A stretch of DNA of 64,000 nt from Oryzomicrobium terrae (GCF_008274805.1 NZ_CP022579.1:620001-684000); one strand, 5' to 3'; positions 10,688 to 22,544 are shown, counted from the stretch's first letter. A program made the numbers and translations. Notes: a model not told the origin generated them from the sequence alone.

Positions 10688-10802
10688 GTCGGGGCATCGT
10701 GGGGGGGCCGGATACGGCGGGCGCTCGCTGGACCAAGTCGGCCAGGGGGCGGATAGCCCCGTAGCCCGGCCAGACACCCCTACGAGCTCGGGCGCGCAGA
10801 GG

Positions 10803-10922
10803 ATGTCCCTGTCAAACCCTAGAACTGGCGCCATTCTTCAGGTACCCCCTCTGGAGAATGGCGTCTTTATTGATGTCTGGAGGATGTGCCTTGGAAAAGC
10901 CCGTGGATAGTGGCGTTCCGCC
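10803..10922 (+). repeat. Repeat locus B: three degenerate 40-bp-phased units
   Basis: The units are about 10803-10842, 10843-10882 and 10883-10922. TCTGGAGA of unit 2 and TGCCTTGGA of unit 3 fall at the same unit positions as in loci C and D. Unit 1 shares CTAGAACTGGCGC with CTAGGACTGGCGC in locus F. An imperfect stem (CGCCATTCTTCAG at 10829-10841 with CTGGAGAATGGCG at 10851-10863) lies across units 1 and 2. The phase may be off by one base in unit 1. The candidate start codons of the next gene lie inside units 2 and 3. Confidence 0.5.
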
Positions 10923-11547
10923 TAGCGGACAAAAACCCGCCAGCCAGCGGCCGGAAACGCCGGACTTCTGGGACAAGCGCTTCGCCGAAGGGGTGATGCC
11001 CTGGGATGCGGGCAGCCTGGAACGGCTGCCGGCCGCCTTCCGCACCTTCTTCGCCGGCCACCCGGCCTGCCGCGTGCTGATCCCCGGTTGCGGCACCGCC
11101 TACGAGGCGGGCCACCTGGACGCCGCCGGTCACCGGGTCACCGCCCTGGATTTCTCCCGGGAGGCGGTGCTCAAGGCCGAGGCCCAGCTGGCCGGCTGGG
11201 GGGGCAAGCTGTTGTGCGCCGATTTCTTCGCCCACGCGCCGGAGGCGGCCTACGACCTGGTGTTCGAGCGCGCCTTCCTGTGCGCCCTGCCGCGCAAGAT
11301 GTGGCCCGACTACGCCGCCGCCATGGCCCGCCTGGTGGCGCCGGGCGGCCTGCTGGCCGGGTTCTTCGTGGTCGGCGAGGAAGCGGGGGGGCCGCCCTTC
11401 GCCATCGATCCGGCCCGCCTCGAAGCGCTGCTGGCGCCCCACTTCGTGCGCGAGACGGACGACGCCGTGAGCGATTCGCTACCCGTCTTCGCCGGCCGCG
11501 AGCGCTGGCAGGTGTGGCGGCGCCGCGATGCCGCGGCTCCGCGCTGA
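10873..11547 (+). CDS. TPMT-family S-adenosylmethionine-dependent methyltransferase
   Basis: This protein is up to 224 residues from the ATG at 10873. It carries the family opening FWDKRFAEGVMPWDAG, the SAM-binding VLIPGCGTAYEAGHL, VTALDFSREAV and the late motif VFERAFLCALPRKMW. Bacterial members methylate thiols, thiocyanate or metalloids; the substrate here is not deducible. The start is uncertain. ATGs at 10858 and 10873 and a GTG at 10903 all lie within degenerate repeat locus B, so the first 15-20 residues may be repeat-derived. The gene is followed 13 bases later by a GNAT gene. Confidence 0.85.
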   Translation: MSGGCALEKPVDSGVPPSGQKPASQRPETPDFWDKRFAEGVMPWDAGSLERLPAAFRTFFAGHPACRVLIPGCGTAYEAGHLDAAGHRVTALDFSREAVLKAEAQLAGWGGKLLCADFFAHAPEAAYDLVFERAFLCALPRKMWPDYAAAMARLVAPGGLLAGFFVVGEEAGGPPFAIDPARLEALLAPHFVRETDDAVSDSLPVFAGRERWQVWRRRDAAAPR

Positions 11548-11560
11548 TCGAGGTCGGGCG

Positions 11561-12055
11561 ATGAGCGCAGCGCCGTTGCCGGGGCCTCTGCCGCTGCAGA
11601 TCCGCACCGCCACCCTGGCGGACCTGCCCGCCTTGCAAGCCCTGTACCGGCGCTGCCGCGCCCAGGCCGACTGGCTGCCCGCGGCGTCCAGGGCTACGGC
11701 GGATTTCGCCACGGATTCCCTGGGCGAACTGGTCCTGGTGGCGCATTCGCTGCCGAGCGCGGCGCGGGATGGCCACGTGGCCGGCTTTGTCGCGGTATGG
11801 GAGCCGGACGCCTTCATCCACCACCTCTACGTGGCGCCGGAATGCCGCCGCCAGGGCGTGGCCGGGCAACTGCTGGCGGCCCTGGCGATCCGGGTGGCGC
11901 CGCCCTGGCGCCTCAAGTGCCTGTGCGCCAACCACGGCGCCCTGGCTTTCTATGCCCGGGCCAACGCCCGGGAAGTGGGGCGGGGCGCCGGGGATGACGG
12001 TCCCTACGTCGAGCTGGAACTGCCGCCGTCCGCCGCAGCCCTGACCCGCGCCTGA
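11561..12055 (+). CDS. GNAT-family N-acetyltransferase
   Basis: This 164-residue protein has a single acetyltransferase domain. The acetyl-CoA-binding signature is IHHLYVAPECRRQGVAGQLL, and a C-terminal strand contains NHGALAFYARANAREVGRG. The frame opens at 11528, but MSAAPLPGPL at 11561 lies just beyond the preceding methyltransferase stop and is preferred. The two genes form a short + strand unit. The substrate is unknown. Confidence 0.82.
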   Translation: MSAAPLPGPLPLQIRTATLADLPALQALYRRCRAQADWLPAASRATADFATDSLGELVLVAHSLPSAARDGHVAGFVAVWEPDAFIHHLYVAPECRRQGVAGQLLAALAIRVAPPWRLKCLCANHGALAFYARANAREVGRGAGDDGPYVELELPPSAAALTRA

Positions 12056-12139
12056 GTCCCGCTTCTGGCGCCTGCGCCGGGGTTGCGCTTTCTGGCGGCG
12101 CGCCTCCAGGGGCTAGGGACTAGGGCCGCGGGGGAGGGC

Positions 12140-13669
12140 TTACAGGCCGAAGAAGGCCTTCACCCGGTCGAGCATGTCGCCCAGGTGGCGCGGCGGGGTC
12201 GGCGGTTCGCCGGTGTTGGCGGCGGCGCGTAGCGCGTCGAGCTGCTGCTGGCGGGCCAGCAGCCGGGGGGTGAGGGCCTCCACCAGCTCGGGGCGGCGGT
12301 GCAGGATCGCCTCGAAGGTGCTCTTGTCGAGGCGGTAGGCCTCCACGTCGGTCTTGGCCAGCACCGTGTTGGCCCGGGGCACCCCGGTCATTAGGCCCAG
12401 CTCGCCGAACACCTGGCCGGCCTCGATGGTCTCGATCAGGATGTGCTCGCCCCGCTCCGACTGGTACCAGGCCTCGGCCGTGCCGCTGATGACGATGTAC
12501 AGCCAGTGGGCCACGGCGCCCTGGCGGGTCATGGCGTCACCGGCGGCAAAGGGGGCGTACACCAGGCCGTCGGCCACCTGGAGCCGCTCGTCCTCGTTGA
12601 GGGGGGCGAACAGGGCCACGTTCTCCAGGGCCTTGATGCGCCGCTGCCGTTCCCGTTCCAGCACGTGGCGGCGGTGCTTGTCGCCTTCCTGTACCACATG
12701 CACCACCTGGTCGGGCAGGGCGATGCGCAGGCCCTGGCGCTGCAGGGCGGTAAGGACGTGGCGGCGCACCACGGAATCGGTCGGGTCGTCCTGCAAGGCG
12801 TCGGTGAGCCAGTAGCGCAGGGCGTAATGGACGTAGCCGGGGTTGAATTCCATGACCACGCAGGAAGGCGGCGGGGCCTTGGCCACGCAGGGAATGTCGG
12901 CCTCGGCGACACTGGCCTCGGCCAGGCGGATCACCTCGGCGCTGGGCACGCTGTAATCCACCGAGAACCACACCCAGCGGCGCCAGCGCACCTCACCCAG
13001 TTCCGGGTCGGTGATGAGGATGTACTTGCCCTTCATCAGGTGGCTGTTGGGGATGATCACGGTCTCGCCGTTGCGCGTGCGGATCGAGGTGTAGCGCCAC
13101 TTGATCTGGGTCACCTGGCCCGATTGGTCGTCTACCTTGATCCAGTCCCCCAGGCGCAGCGAGCTGTCGAATTGCAGGGCCAGGCCGGCCAGGATGTTGC
13201 CGAGGGTGTCCTGCATGGCGAAGCCGATCACGGCGGTGAACACCGCCGAGGTGGCGAGCAGGCCGGTCAGGTTGACCCCGCCGGCGGAGAGCCGCGACAG
13301 CACCCACAGCAGGTAGCCGAGGAGCACCACCAGGTCCTCGACGATGCGCGGCGAGACCATGCCGAGGCGTTCCAGGGCGAGGCGGAACAGGGTCATGCCG
13401 GCCAGGCGGATGACGATGAAACCCTCGGCCAGGATCAGGGTTTCCTGCAGCACCCGGGTGGCCCGGGGGTAGCCGGTGCGTTCCAGCAGCACCGCGACCA
13501 GCTCGGCGATGAGGCAGGCGGTAAAGACGATGGCGGTGTTGCGCACCCGCCGCCGCCGCATCGGCAGGCCGACCCAGAGCAGCAGCGAGAGAACCAGGAC
13601 CGCCCCGGTGACTTCGCTCAGGGGGTCGTGCCACCAGGCGGCGAGCAGGCCGGACAGGGAGGGGGTCAT
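12140..13669 (-). CDS. MscS-type mechanosensitive channel with cyclic-nucleotide-binding domain
   Basis: This 509-residue inner-membrane protein has several N-terminal membrane helices. The MscS pore/beta domain covers about residues 135-260 (GFAMQDTLGNILAGLALQ, then DWIKVDDQSGQV and VIIPNSHLMKGK). A cNMP-binding domain covers about 355-460 (GDAMTRQGAVAHWLYIV and GQVFGELGLMTG). Such channels may be gated by cyclic nucleotides. The ATG at 13669 overlaps the regulator stop as ATGA, so it is translationally coupled to the two-component genes. The frame is open to 13705, but that start would lie inside the regulator gene. Confidence 0.9.
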   Translation of the reverse strand: MTPSLSGLLAAWWHDPLSEVTGAVLVLSLLLWVGLPMRRRRVRNTAIVFTACLIAELVAVLLERTGYPRATRVLQETLILAEGFIVIRLAGMTLFRLALERLGMVSPRIVEDLVVLLGYLLWVLSRLSAGGVNLTGLLATSAVFTAVIGFAMQDTLGNILAGLALQFDSSLRLGDWIKVDDQSGQVTQIKWRYTSIRTRNGETVIIPNSHLMKGKYILITDPELGEVRWRRWVWFSVDYSVPSAEVIRLAEASVAEADIPCVAKAPPPSCVVMEFNPGYVHYALRYWLTDALQDDPTDSVVRRHVLTALQRQGLRIALPDQVVHVVQEGDKHRRHVLERERQRRIKALENVALFAPLNEDERLQVADGLVYAPFAAGDAMTRQGAVAHWLYIVISGTAEAWYQSERGEHILIETIEAGQVFGELGLMTGVPRANTVLAKTDVEAYRLDKSTFEAILHRRPELVEALTPRLLARQQQLDALRAAANTGEPPTPPRHLGDMLDRVKAFFGL

Positions 13670-14517
13670 GCCGGTTCCCGCAGCAGGGCCTTCACCTGGG
13701 GCCACTGGCGGCGGCTGATGGGCAGGCGCTCGTCGAGCCCGCGCACCAGGGCCACCCAGTGCTCGCCGCCGGCCAGGGCATCGCCCGTATCGCCGGGGGC
13801 GCCTTCGCCGCTGCGCGCCCGCTCCACGCCGGTCAGGGCGTTGCGGGCGAGCAGCACGGCCCGGTGCAGGCGGACGAAGCGCTCGGCGAATTCCTGCTCC
13901 AGGCGCACCAGGGATTCGTCGAGGAGGAATTCCCGTTCCTGGGTGCGCGCCACCACGTACTTGGTGTCGGCGCGCAGGTAGAGGATGGACTCCACCGGCA
14001 CCAGCAGGATACGGCCGCGCTCGTGGCAGGAGAGGAAGCGCCGTCCGCCGGCCTGGAGCTTGTCGCGCAGCCCGGCCAGGGTGGCCGGGTCGGAACTGCC
14101 GCTGGCGGCCCCGGTCTCGCCGCGCCGCCGCTTAACCTTCTCCAGGGCGGCGGCCAACCGGGCGATGCGCACCGGCTTGACCAGGTAGTCCACCGCGTCC
14201 ACCTCGAAGGCTTGCAGGGCGTAGTCGTCGAAGGCGGTGGCGAAGATCACCCCCGGGGATTCCTCCGGGCGGCGCACCAGGTGCTGGGCCAGTTCCAGAC
14301 CGTCCATGCGCGGCATGCGGATGTCGACGATGACCACGTCGGGGCGGTTCTCCGGCGCAGCGCCGACGATCAGGGCCAGGGCGGCTTCGCCGTCCTCGGC
14401 CTCGCCGACCACTCGGGTCGGCAGGGTCGGCTCCAGGTCGCTGAGCAGGTTGCGCAGGCGCTCCCGGGCGAGGCTTTCATCGTCGACGAGCAGGATCTTG
14501 AGAGTGGCGTCGGTCAT
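13666..14517 (-). CDS. LytTR-family response regulator (AlgR-like)
   Basis: This 283-residue regulator has a receiver domain (VDDESLARERLRNLL, phospho-acceptor Asp65 in VDIRMPRMDG, then VDYLVKP) and a C-terminal LytTR DNA-binding domain from about residue 175. Its position next to an AlgZ-like kinase and divergent argH matches the argH-algZ-algR arrangement of pseudomonads, so an AlgR orthologue is likely. The target genes are unknown. It follows the kinase by 30 bases and is coupled to the mscS-like gene. Confidence 0.9.
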   Translation of the reverse strand: MTDATLKILLVDDESLARERLRNLLSDLEPTLPTRVVGEAEDGEAALALIVGAAPENRPDVVIVDIRMPRMDGLELAQHLVRRPEESPGVIFATAFDDYALQAFEVDAVDYLVKPVRIARLAAALEKVKRRRGETGAASGSSDPATLAGLRDKLQAGGRRFLSCHERGRILLVPVESILYLRADTKYVVARTQEREFLLDESLVRLEQEFAERFVRLHRAVLLARNALTGVERARSGEGAPGDTGDALAGGEHWVALVRGLDERLPISRRQWPQVKALLREPA

Positions 14518-14547
14518 GGTGGCGAAGGGTGGAAAGAGGCAGGGCGG

Positions 14548-15594
14548 TCAGTGGGGGACGGTCACGGGCAGGCGGATGCGCACCACGTAACGGCCGGTTT
14601 CAAAGCCGGCGTCGAGCCGGGCTTCCAAATCGAAATGCAGGGACAGGCGTTCGCGCACGTTGGCCAGCGCCATGCGGTTGCCGCTGCTGTGGGCGGCCTG
14701 GGGCGTGGCGTCGTTGACGATGGCGATGACGATGGCGTCGTCGTCCCGGGAGAAGGCGATGCGCACTGGCCCCGGGTCGGCGAGGGGCTCGACGCCATGA
14801 TAGACGGCGTTTTCCACCAGGGGCTGCAACATCAGCGGTGGCACCCGGGTTTCGCCGGGGACGTCGGCGATGTGCCATTCCACCTGCAGGCGCTCGCCCA
14901 GGCGCAGTTTTTCCAGGTCCAGGTACTGGCGCGTCAGGGCGATCTCGTCGGACAGGGGCGTCAGTTCCCGGGCGTCGCGCATCAGTACCCGGATCAGGTC
15001 GGCCAGTTCTTCCAGGGCGGTTTCGGCCCGCTTGGGGTCGCGGCGGATGGTGCCGAGCACCGCGTTCAGGCTGTTGAATAGGAAGTGGGGACGGATGCGG
15101 GCGTTGAGCGCCTGCAGCCGGGCCTCGGCCACGGCCTTGGGAAAGGCCCGGGCGCGCAGTTCGAAGTAGAGCAGCATCACGCCGGTGCCGGCGGCGGCGA
15201 GCAGGGAGGCCCGGGCCAGTTCGTCGGCGCGGGCCTCGGTCATGCCGAAGAAGCGCCAGAAATCGAACAGCATCACGGTGAGCATCATCACGCCGAGCAG
15301 CACCGCCCCCTGGGCCGCCCGGGGCGGCAGGCGGCGCAGGGCGTCGCGGCCGGTCGCCAGGATCGGCAGGGCGGTGAGCAGCAGAGGTTCGACGAAGGCG
15401 GCGAACTGGATGAACACCCAGGGCCAGTCCATCAGGTGATGGGCCTTGATCAGGGCGGCGACCATGGTCAGGGCATTGACCCCGAGCATGATGCGCAGCC
15501 ACACCCCAAGGTTGCGGGTGTCCGGCAGCAGGGACGAGGCCGGGCTCCCCGGGGGGGAGGGCGGGTTTTGCCGTATACTTTCCGTTTTATCCAT
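14548..15594 (-). CDS. LytS/AlgZ-type sensor histidine kinase
   Basis: This 348-residue membrane kinase has four or five N-terminal hydrophobic helices to about residue 150. The His_kinase core carries IRPHFLFNSLNAVLG (His near 170), and the ATPase N-box is LVENAVYHG near 260. AlgZ/FimS kinases lack a conventional periplasmic sensor, as seems true here. The frame is open to 15654, but MDKTESIRQN at 15594 leaves room for the divergent argH promoter. It probably phosphorylates the adjacent LytTR regulator. Confidence 0.88.
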   Translation of the reverse strand: MDKTESIRQNPPSPPGSPASSLLPDTRNLGVWLRIMLGVNALTMVAALIKAHHLMDWPWVFIQFAAFVEPLLLTALPILATGRDALRRLPPRAAQGAVLLGVMMLTVMLFDFWRFFGMTEARADELARASLLAAAGTGVMLLYFELRARAFPKAVAEARLQALNARIRPHFLFNSLNAVLGTIRRDPKRAETALEELADLIRVLMRDARELTPLSDEIALTRQYLDLEKLRLGERLQVEWHIADVPGETRVPPLMLQPLVENAVYHGVEPLADPGPVRIAFSRDDDAIVIAIVNDATPQAAHSSGNRMALANVRERLSLHFDLEARLDAGFETGRYVVRIRLPVTVPH

Positions 15595-15677
15595 GGTTTC
15601 CGGACTGCTCCGGGCGGGTTGTGCGCATCGCGTCGATGCGACTGGCCCGCGCATTGTAGTCCATGCATCTACCCATC

Positions 15678-17078
15678 ATGAGCCAATCCCCCACTTCCTC
15701 CGCTCCCGCCAACTACACTTGGGCCGGCCGCTTCTCCGAGCCCATGTCCGACCTGGTCAAGCGCTACACCGCCTCGGTCGACTTCGATCAGCGCCTGTGG
15801 CGCCAGGATATCCGCGGCTCCCTCGCCCACGCCAAGATGCTGGCCAAGCAGGGCATCATCGCCGCCTCTGACCTGGCCGACATCGAGCGGGGCATGGCCC
15901 AGATCGTCAGCGAGATCGAATCCGGCCAGTTCGAATGGCAACTCGATCTGGAGGACGTGCACCTCAACATCGAAAAGCGCCTCACCGCCCTGGTGGGCGA
16001 CGCCGGCAAGCGCCTGCACACCGGCCGTTCGCGCAACGACCAGGTGGCCACCGACATCCGCCTGTGGCTGCGCGACACCATCGATTCCATCGTCGCCCTG
16101 ATCCAGCAGTTCCAGACCGCCCTGCTGGTGCTGGCCGAGAAGGAAGCGGCCACGCCGATGCCCGGCTCCACCCACCTGCAAGTGGCTCAGCCGGTCACCT
16201 TCGGCCACCACCTGCTGGCCTACTTCGAGATGACCCAGCGCGACAAGGAGCGCTTCCTCGACTGCCGCAAGCGCGTCAGCCGCCTGCCCCTGGGCTCCGC
16301 CGCCCTGGCCGGCACCACCTACCCGATCGACCGGGAATTCGTGGCTAAAGAGTTGGGCTTCGACGGCGTCTGCGAGAACTCCCTGGACGCCGTCTCCGAC
16401 CGGGACTTCGGCATCGAATTCTGCGCCGCCTGTTCCCTGCTGATGACCCACTTCTCGCGCTTGTCTGAGGAGCTGGTGCTGTGGATGAACCCGCGCTTCG
16501 GCTTCGTCAAGATCGCCGACCGCTTCTGCACCGGCAGCTCGATCATGCCGCAGAAGAAGAACCCGGACGTGCCCGAACTGGCCCGGGGCAAGACCGGCCG
16601 CACCAACGGCAACCTGGTGGCCCTGCTCACCCTGATGAAGGGCCAGCCCCTGGCCTACAACAAGGACAACCAGGAAGACAAGGAACCCCTGTTCGACTCC
16701 GCCGATACGGTGATCGACACCCTGCGCATCTTCGCCGACATGATGGCCGGCATCGAAGCCCGCCCCGAGCGCATGCGCGGCGCCCTGGCCGAAGGCTTCG
16801 CCACCGCCACCGACCTGGCCGACTACCTGGCCAAGAAGGGCCTGCCCTTCCGCGAAGCCCACGAGGTGGTGGGCCTGGCGGTCAAGGCCGCCGAAGCCCA
16901 GGGCAAGGACCTGGCCGACCTGACCCTGGCCGAACTGCAAGCCTTCTCCCCCCTGGTCCAGTCCGACGTGGCCACCTGCCTGACCATCGAAGGGTCGTTG
17001 GCGGCGCGCAACCACATCGGCGGGACCGCGCCGGAGCAGGTCAAGGCGGCGGTGGCGCGGGCGAAGAGCCGGGTCTGA
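15678..17078 (+). CDS. argH: Argininosuccinate lyase
   Basis: This 466-residue enzyme cleaves argininosuccinate to arginine and fumarate, the last step of arginine synthesis. The fumarase/aspartase signature [12 protein letters not shown] lies near residue 288. [12 protein letters not shown] and [16 protein letters not shown] are also present. Two ATGs are possible, 15663 and 15678. I prefer MSQSPTSS at 15678 because it gives the more usual N-terminus. It is divergent from the AlgZ-like kinase gene. Confidence 0.97.
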   Translation: MSQSPTSSAPANYTWAGRFSEPMSDLVKRYTASVDFDQRLWRQDIRGSLAHAKMLAKQGIIAASDLADIERGMAQIVSEIESGQFEWQLDLEDVHLNIEKRLTALVGDAGKRLHTGRSRNDQVATDIRLWLRDTIDSIVALIQQFQTALLVLAEKEAATPMPGSTHLQVAQPVTFGHHLLAYFEMTQRDKERFLDCRKRVSRLPLGSAALAGTTYPIDREFVAKELGFDGVCENSLDAVSDRDFGIEFCAACSLLMTHFSRLSEELVLWMNPRFGFVKIADRFCTGSSIMPQKKNPDVPELARGKTGRTNGNLVALLTLMKGQPLAYNKDNQEDKEPLFDSADTVIDTLRIFADMMAGIEARPERMRGALAEGFATATDLADYLAKKGLPFREAHEVVGLAVKAAEAQGKDLADLTLAELQAFSPLVQSDVATCLTIEGSLAARNHIGGTAPEQVKAAVARAKSRV

Positions 17079-17099
17079 CGCAGACCGTTGCCGGTAATG

Positions 17100-17129
17100 A
17101 AAAAGCCGCCCCGTGGGGCGGCTTTTTTT
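17100..17129. terminator. Bidirectional rho-independent terminator
   Basis: GCCGCCCC (17105-17112) and GGGGCGGC (17115-17122) form a strong stem flanked by an A run at 17100-17104 and a T run at 17123-17129. It serves argH from the left and the convergent RidA gene from the right; its last bases overlap the RidA stop region. Confidence 0.92.
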
Positions 17130-17568
17130 ATCTGCTGATCGGCGCAATGGCCCTTGGCGTACTCATGTCCGTTGCGGGTTCTGGAAGCTTCGCGATTACC
17201 TTGATCTCGAACTGAAAACCCGAGAGCCACGTTACCCCAATACCTGTCAGCGTCGGGTGTGGTGCATCGCCCCAGTACTCGGAGACCACCTTCCAAATTG
17301 GTTCGAGCTGCGAAGCGGGATCGACAATGAAGATCGTCACGTCGATCACATCCTGGAACGTGCAATCGGCTGCTGACAGGATCGCATTCAGATTCTCGAA
17401 CGCAAGCCGGACCTGGGCTTCCAAATTGGGTTCTGGCGAACCGTCTGGCAGGCTCCCAACTTGCCCCGATACAAAAAGAAGGCCATTGGCGCGGATCGCA
17501 GGCGAGTACCGATTCTTTTCATATAGCGCTTGACGCCCCGCCGGAAAAACAACGTCGCGTGCAGTCAT
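17128..17568 (-). CDS. RidA/YjgF-family protein
   Basis: This 146-residue protein belongs to the RidA superfamily, whose founding members hydrolyse reactive enamine/imine intermediates. Family features are SPAIRANGLLFVSGQVG, AFENLNAILSAADCTFQDVI and the C-terminal GFQFEIKVIAKLP. Its divergence from the second RidA protein in this window suggests another subgroup and a more specialised substrate. Base composition is visibly less GC-rich than its neighbours, suggesting transfer. It is divergent from a LysR gene of similar composition, probably its regulator. Confidence 0.88.
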   Translation of the reverse strand: MTARDVVFPAGRQALYEKNRYSPAIRANGLLFVSGQVGSLPDGSPEPNLEAQVRLAFENLNAILSAADCTFQDVIDVTIFIVDPASQLEPIWKVVSEYWGDAPHPTLTGIGVTWLSGFQFEIKVIAKLPEPATDMSTPRAIAPISR

Positions 17569-17796
17569 GGATGGGCTCTTTCACAATGTAATGGATGGGG
17601 GGAAGTGGGGGCGGCACCGCGACGACAATGCACGTGATGGCATCCGAAAACGCGCGCGCCGCCAGTGTTTTCTCTGCAACTGAATGGCATATCCCACGAA
17701 TGGATTTTAAGAGCTCGCGGTTTGAGCAATAAACAAGCAAGACGCACAATCACTGTTTGCGATACCCAAACAATCATCGATGCGTCAGGAGCAAAA

Positions 17797-18735
17797 ATGG
17801 ATCGTTTCGATGCACTGCAGGCCTTTGTCCGCGTAGTGGAGGCCGGCAGCTTTACCAAGGCAGCGCAGACGCTTGGCATCAGCAAGACCACGGTGACGCA
17901 ATTGGTGCAACAGTTGGAGGCCAGGCTGTGTGTCAAACTTTTGAATCGCACCACGCGCCAAGTCAGGGTGACCGCCGAGGGGGCGGCCTATTACGGGCGT
18001 GTGGTGAGCCTCTTGGCCGACCTTGAAGATGCCGATGCCGGTGTGTCCCATGCCGTGGCAGCCCCTAAGGGGCGTCTCCGCGTGGATGTGCCCAGCCCAC
18101 TCGCCAGCATGATCCTGATACCGGCGTTACCGATGTTTCATGCGCGCTATCCCGACATCCAGTTCGATATGGGAGTGAGTGACCGGACCGTTGATGTGAT
18201 CGGCGATAACGTGGATTGCGTTCTCCGTGGCGGGGAGCTTGCCGACTCGTCCTTGATGGCCCGTCGTGTGGGTGAGCTTGAGTTCGGTGTGTATGCCGCT
18301 CCCCGTTATTTGGAGCGTGCGGGGGAGCCCTTTCATCCCCGTGAATTGGAAGGTATCGACCACCGTATTGTGGGTTTCTTGCGTGCGACCAGTGGTAAGA
18401 CGGTTCCGTTATCCATGTGGCGTGATAACGAGCGCATTACTGTGCAAGGCCGTTATGTGGTGGCGGTCGATGACGGTAACGCTTACCTCGCAGCTGGACT
18501 TGCCGGGATGGGCATCGTTTGGTTGCCGCATTACATGGCAAATGCACACGTGGCATGCGGTGAGCTGCGAACACTATTCGACGGTTGGCGTGTCGCGACG
18601 ATGCCGATATATGCGGTTTATCCACCTAACCGACATGTCAGCGCAAAGCTGAGAGTATTCATCGACTGGGTGACAGAGCTCATGGCACAACACGCTCCGG
18701 TTGGTGCGGCAGGGCTCGCTGAAATGAAGGTGTGA
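17797..18735 (+). CDS. LysR-family transcriptional regulator
   Basis: This 312-residue regulator has an N-terminal winged helix (MDRFDALQAFVRVVEAGSFTK, then LGISKTTVTQLVQQLE) and a LysR substrate-binding domain from about residue 90. The frame is open from 17665, but the ATG at 17797 has an AGGAG site just upstream and begins at the conserved helix. It is divergent from the RidA gene across about 230 bases, the classic layout for a LysR regulator and its target. It shares the lower GC and different codon use of the RidA gene. Confidence 0.9.
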   Translation: MDRFDALQAFVRVVEAGSFTKAAQTLGISKTTVTQLVQQLEARLCVKLLNRTTRQVRVTAEGAAYYGRVVSLLADLEDADAGVSHAVAAPKGRLRVDVPSPLASMILIPALPMFHARYPDIQFDMGVSDRTVDVIGDNVDCVLRGGELADSSLMARRVGELEFGVYAAPRYLERAGEPFHPRELEGIDHRIVGFLRATSGKTVPLSMWRDNERITVQGRYVVAVDDGNAYLAAGLAGMGIVWLPHYMANAHVACGELRTLFDGWRVATMPIYAVYPPNRHVSAKLRVFIDWVTELMAQHAPVGAAGLAEMKV

Positions 18736-18751
18736 AGCCGATACGAGACCG

Positions 18752-18786
18752 CCCCTGAAGCGGAGCCCGGAGACGTGCTTCAGGGG
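18752..18786. terminator. Hairpin between convergent lysR and katG
   Basis: CCCCTGAAGC (18752-18761) and GCTTCAGGGG (18777-18786) form a perfect 10-bp stem with a 15-base loop in the short convergent gap. It has no clear T run, but the position fits a shared terminator. Confidence 0.6.
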
Positions 18787-18836
18787 ACGGGACGCCTGGC
18801 CCAAATAGGTCAGGTGAGAGCTATAACGTCTACCGC

Positions 18837-21630
<2,794 letters not shown>

Positions 21631-21750
21631 ATGCCTCGCTGGAAACCCGCGCCAAATCTTGATCTTCGAGGTGATGCTCTGGAGATCCGCGCCAATGCTC
21701 GATCTACAAGGCGCCTGCCAGGAGAACCAATGCTGGCGCGGGGTTTGGTG
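21631..21750 (+). repeat. Repeat locus C: three 40-bp-phased units
   Basis: Units lie at 21631-21670, 21671-21710 and 21711-21750. Units 1 and 2 share CCGCGCCAA at the same unit position. Unit 2 aligns closely with the second units of loci D and E (TGGAGA then CCGCGCCA then TGCT). Unit 3 is diverged but ends in GGGTTTGG at unit positions 31-38, as in locus F. The array lies beyond the 3' end of sfsA, in the opposite orientation to it. Confidence 0.75.
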
Positions 21751-21788
21751 AGCCAGCAGCCCACCAACCGGCGCCGTGACGATTCCGC

Positions 21789-22544
21789 TCAGGGGCAGAC
21801 CACCGCCAGCCGCCGCTCCAGATTCAGGGCGTCCGGTGTGATGGTGGCGGCGTAGGCCAGGGCTTCGACCCCGGCGGCAATCGCTTCCCGCAGGGTGCGG
21901 CCGTAGAGCGGGTCGATGTGGTCGGCGGGGCGCACTTCGTTCACGTCGCCGCGCTGCACGCAGAAAAACAGGACGGCACGTTGGCCGGCGGCGGCCACGT
22001 CGATCAGTTCGCGCAGGTGCTTGGTGCCGCGCTCGGTCACCGCGTCGGGGAAGAAGCCCAGGCCACGGCTGTGGGGGCCGGGGTCGGCGATGGCGGTGAC
22101 GTTTTTCACTTCCACGTAGCAGGGCGGGCGGCTGCCGTCGGGGGCTTCGAGTAGCAGGTCGATGCGGCTGCGCTTGCCGCCCCGGCCGTTGTCGCCGCCG
22201 TAGGGCACTTCGGCGCGGATGGCGCCGTAGCCGGTGAGTTCGGCGATGCGCCCGGCCTCGATGGCCTCGCGCACCAGGGCGTTGGTGCGGCCGGTGTGCA
22301 GGCCCACCAGTACGCCGGGGGCTTCCAGGGGTTCCACCAGTTCCCAGGTCCAGGCCAGCTTGCGCTCCGGGTTGGTCGCCGCCGACAGCCATACCCGGCT
22401 GCCCGGGGCCTTGCAGCCGTGCATGGCGCCGGTGTTGGGGCAGTGGGCCTCGACCAGACGGCCGTCGTCGAGGCTCACCTCGGCGACGAAGCGGTTGCGC
22501 CGCAGGACGAGGCGGCCGGGGACCAGGGTGGGAGAGAATTCCAT
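21789..22544 (-). CDS. sfsA: Sugar fermentation stimulation protein homologue SfsA
   Basis: This 251-residue protein has the N-terminal OB-like domain and C-terminal nuclease-like fold of the SfsA family. Motifs are CPNTGAMHGC near residue 35, SRIDLLLE near 125 with a following YVEVKNVT, and FFPDAVTERGTKHLREL near 165. The D...E-x-K arrangement resembles PD-(D/E)XK nucleases. The cellular function is poorly defined despite the name. It stands alone, with repeat locus C downstream. Confidence 0.93.
   Translation of the reverse strand: MEFSPTLVPGRLVLRRNRFVAEVSLDDGRLVEAHCPNTGAMHGCKAPGSRVWLSAATNPERKLAWTWELVEPLEAPGVLVGLHTGRTNALVREAIEAGRIAELTGYGAIRAEVPYGGDNGRGGKRSRIDLLLEAPDGSRPPCYVEVKNVTAIADPGPHSRGLGFFPDAVTERGTKHLRELIDVAAAGQRAVLFFCVQRGDVNEVRPADHIDPLYGRTLREAIAAGVEALAYAATITPDALNLERRLAVVCP

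Noticed and set aside
12056-12139. Seventh repeat locus after the GNAT gene
   Set aside because: GGCGCGCCTCCAG and GGCGCC stretches resemble the repeat core, but no second unit in 40-bp phase could be aligned.
15574-15579. TATACT as argH -10 box
   Set aside because: It is a good hexamer, but it lies within the kinase coding region, about 100 bases from the argH start, and no matching -35 box is present.
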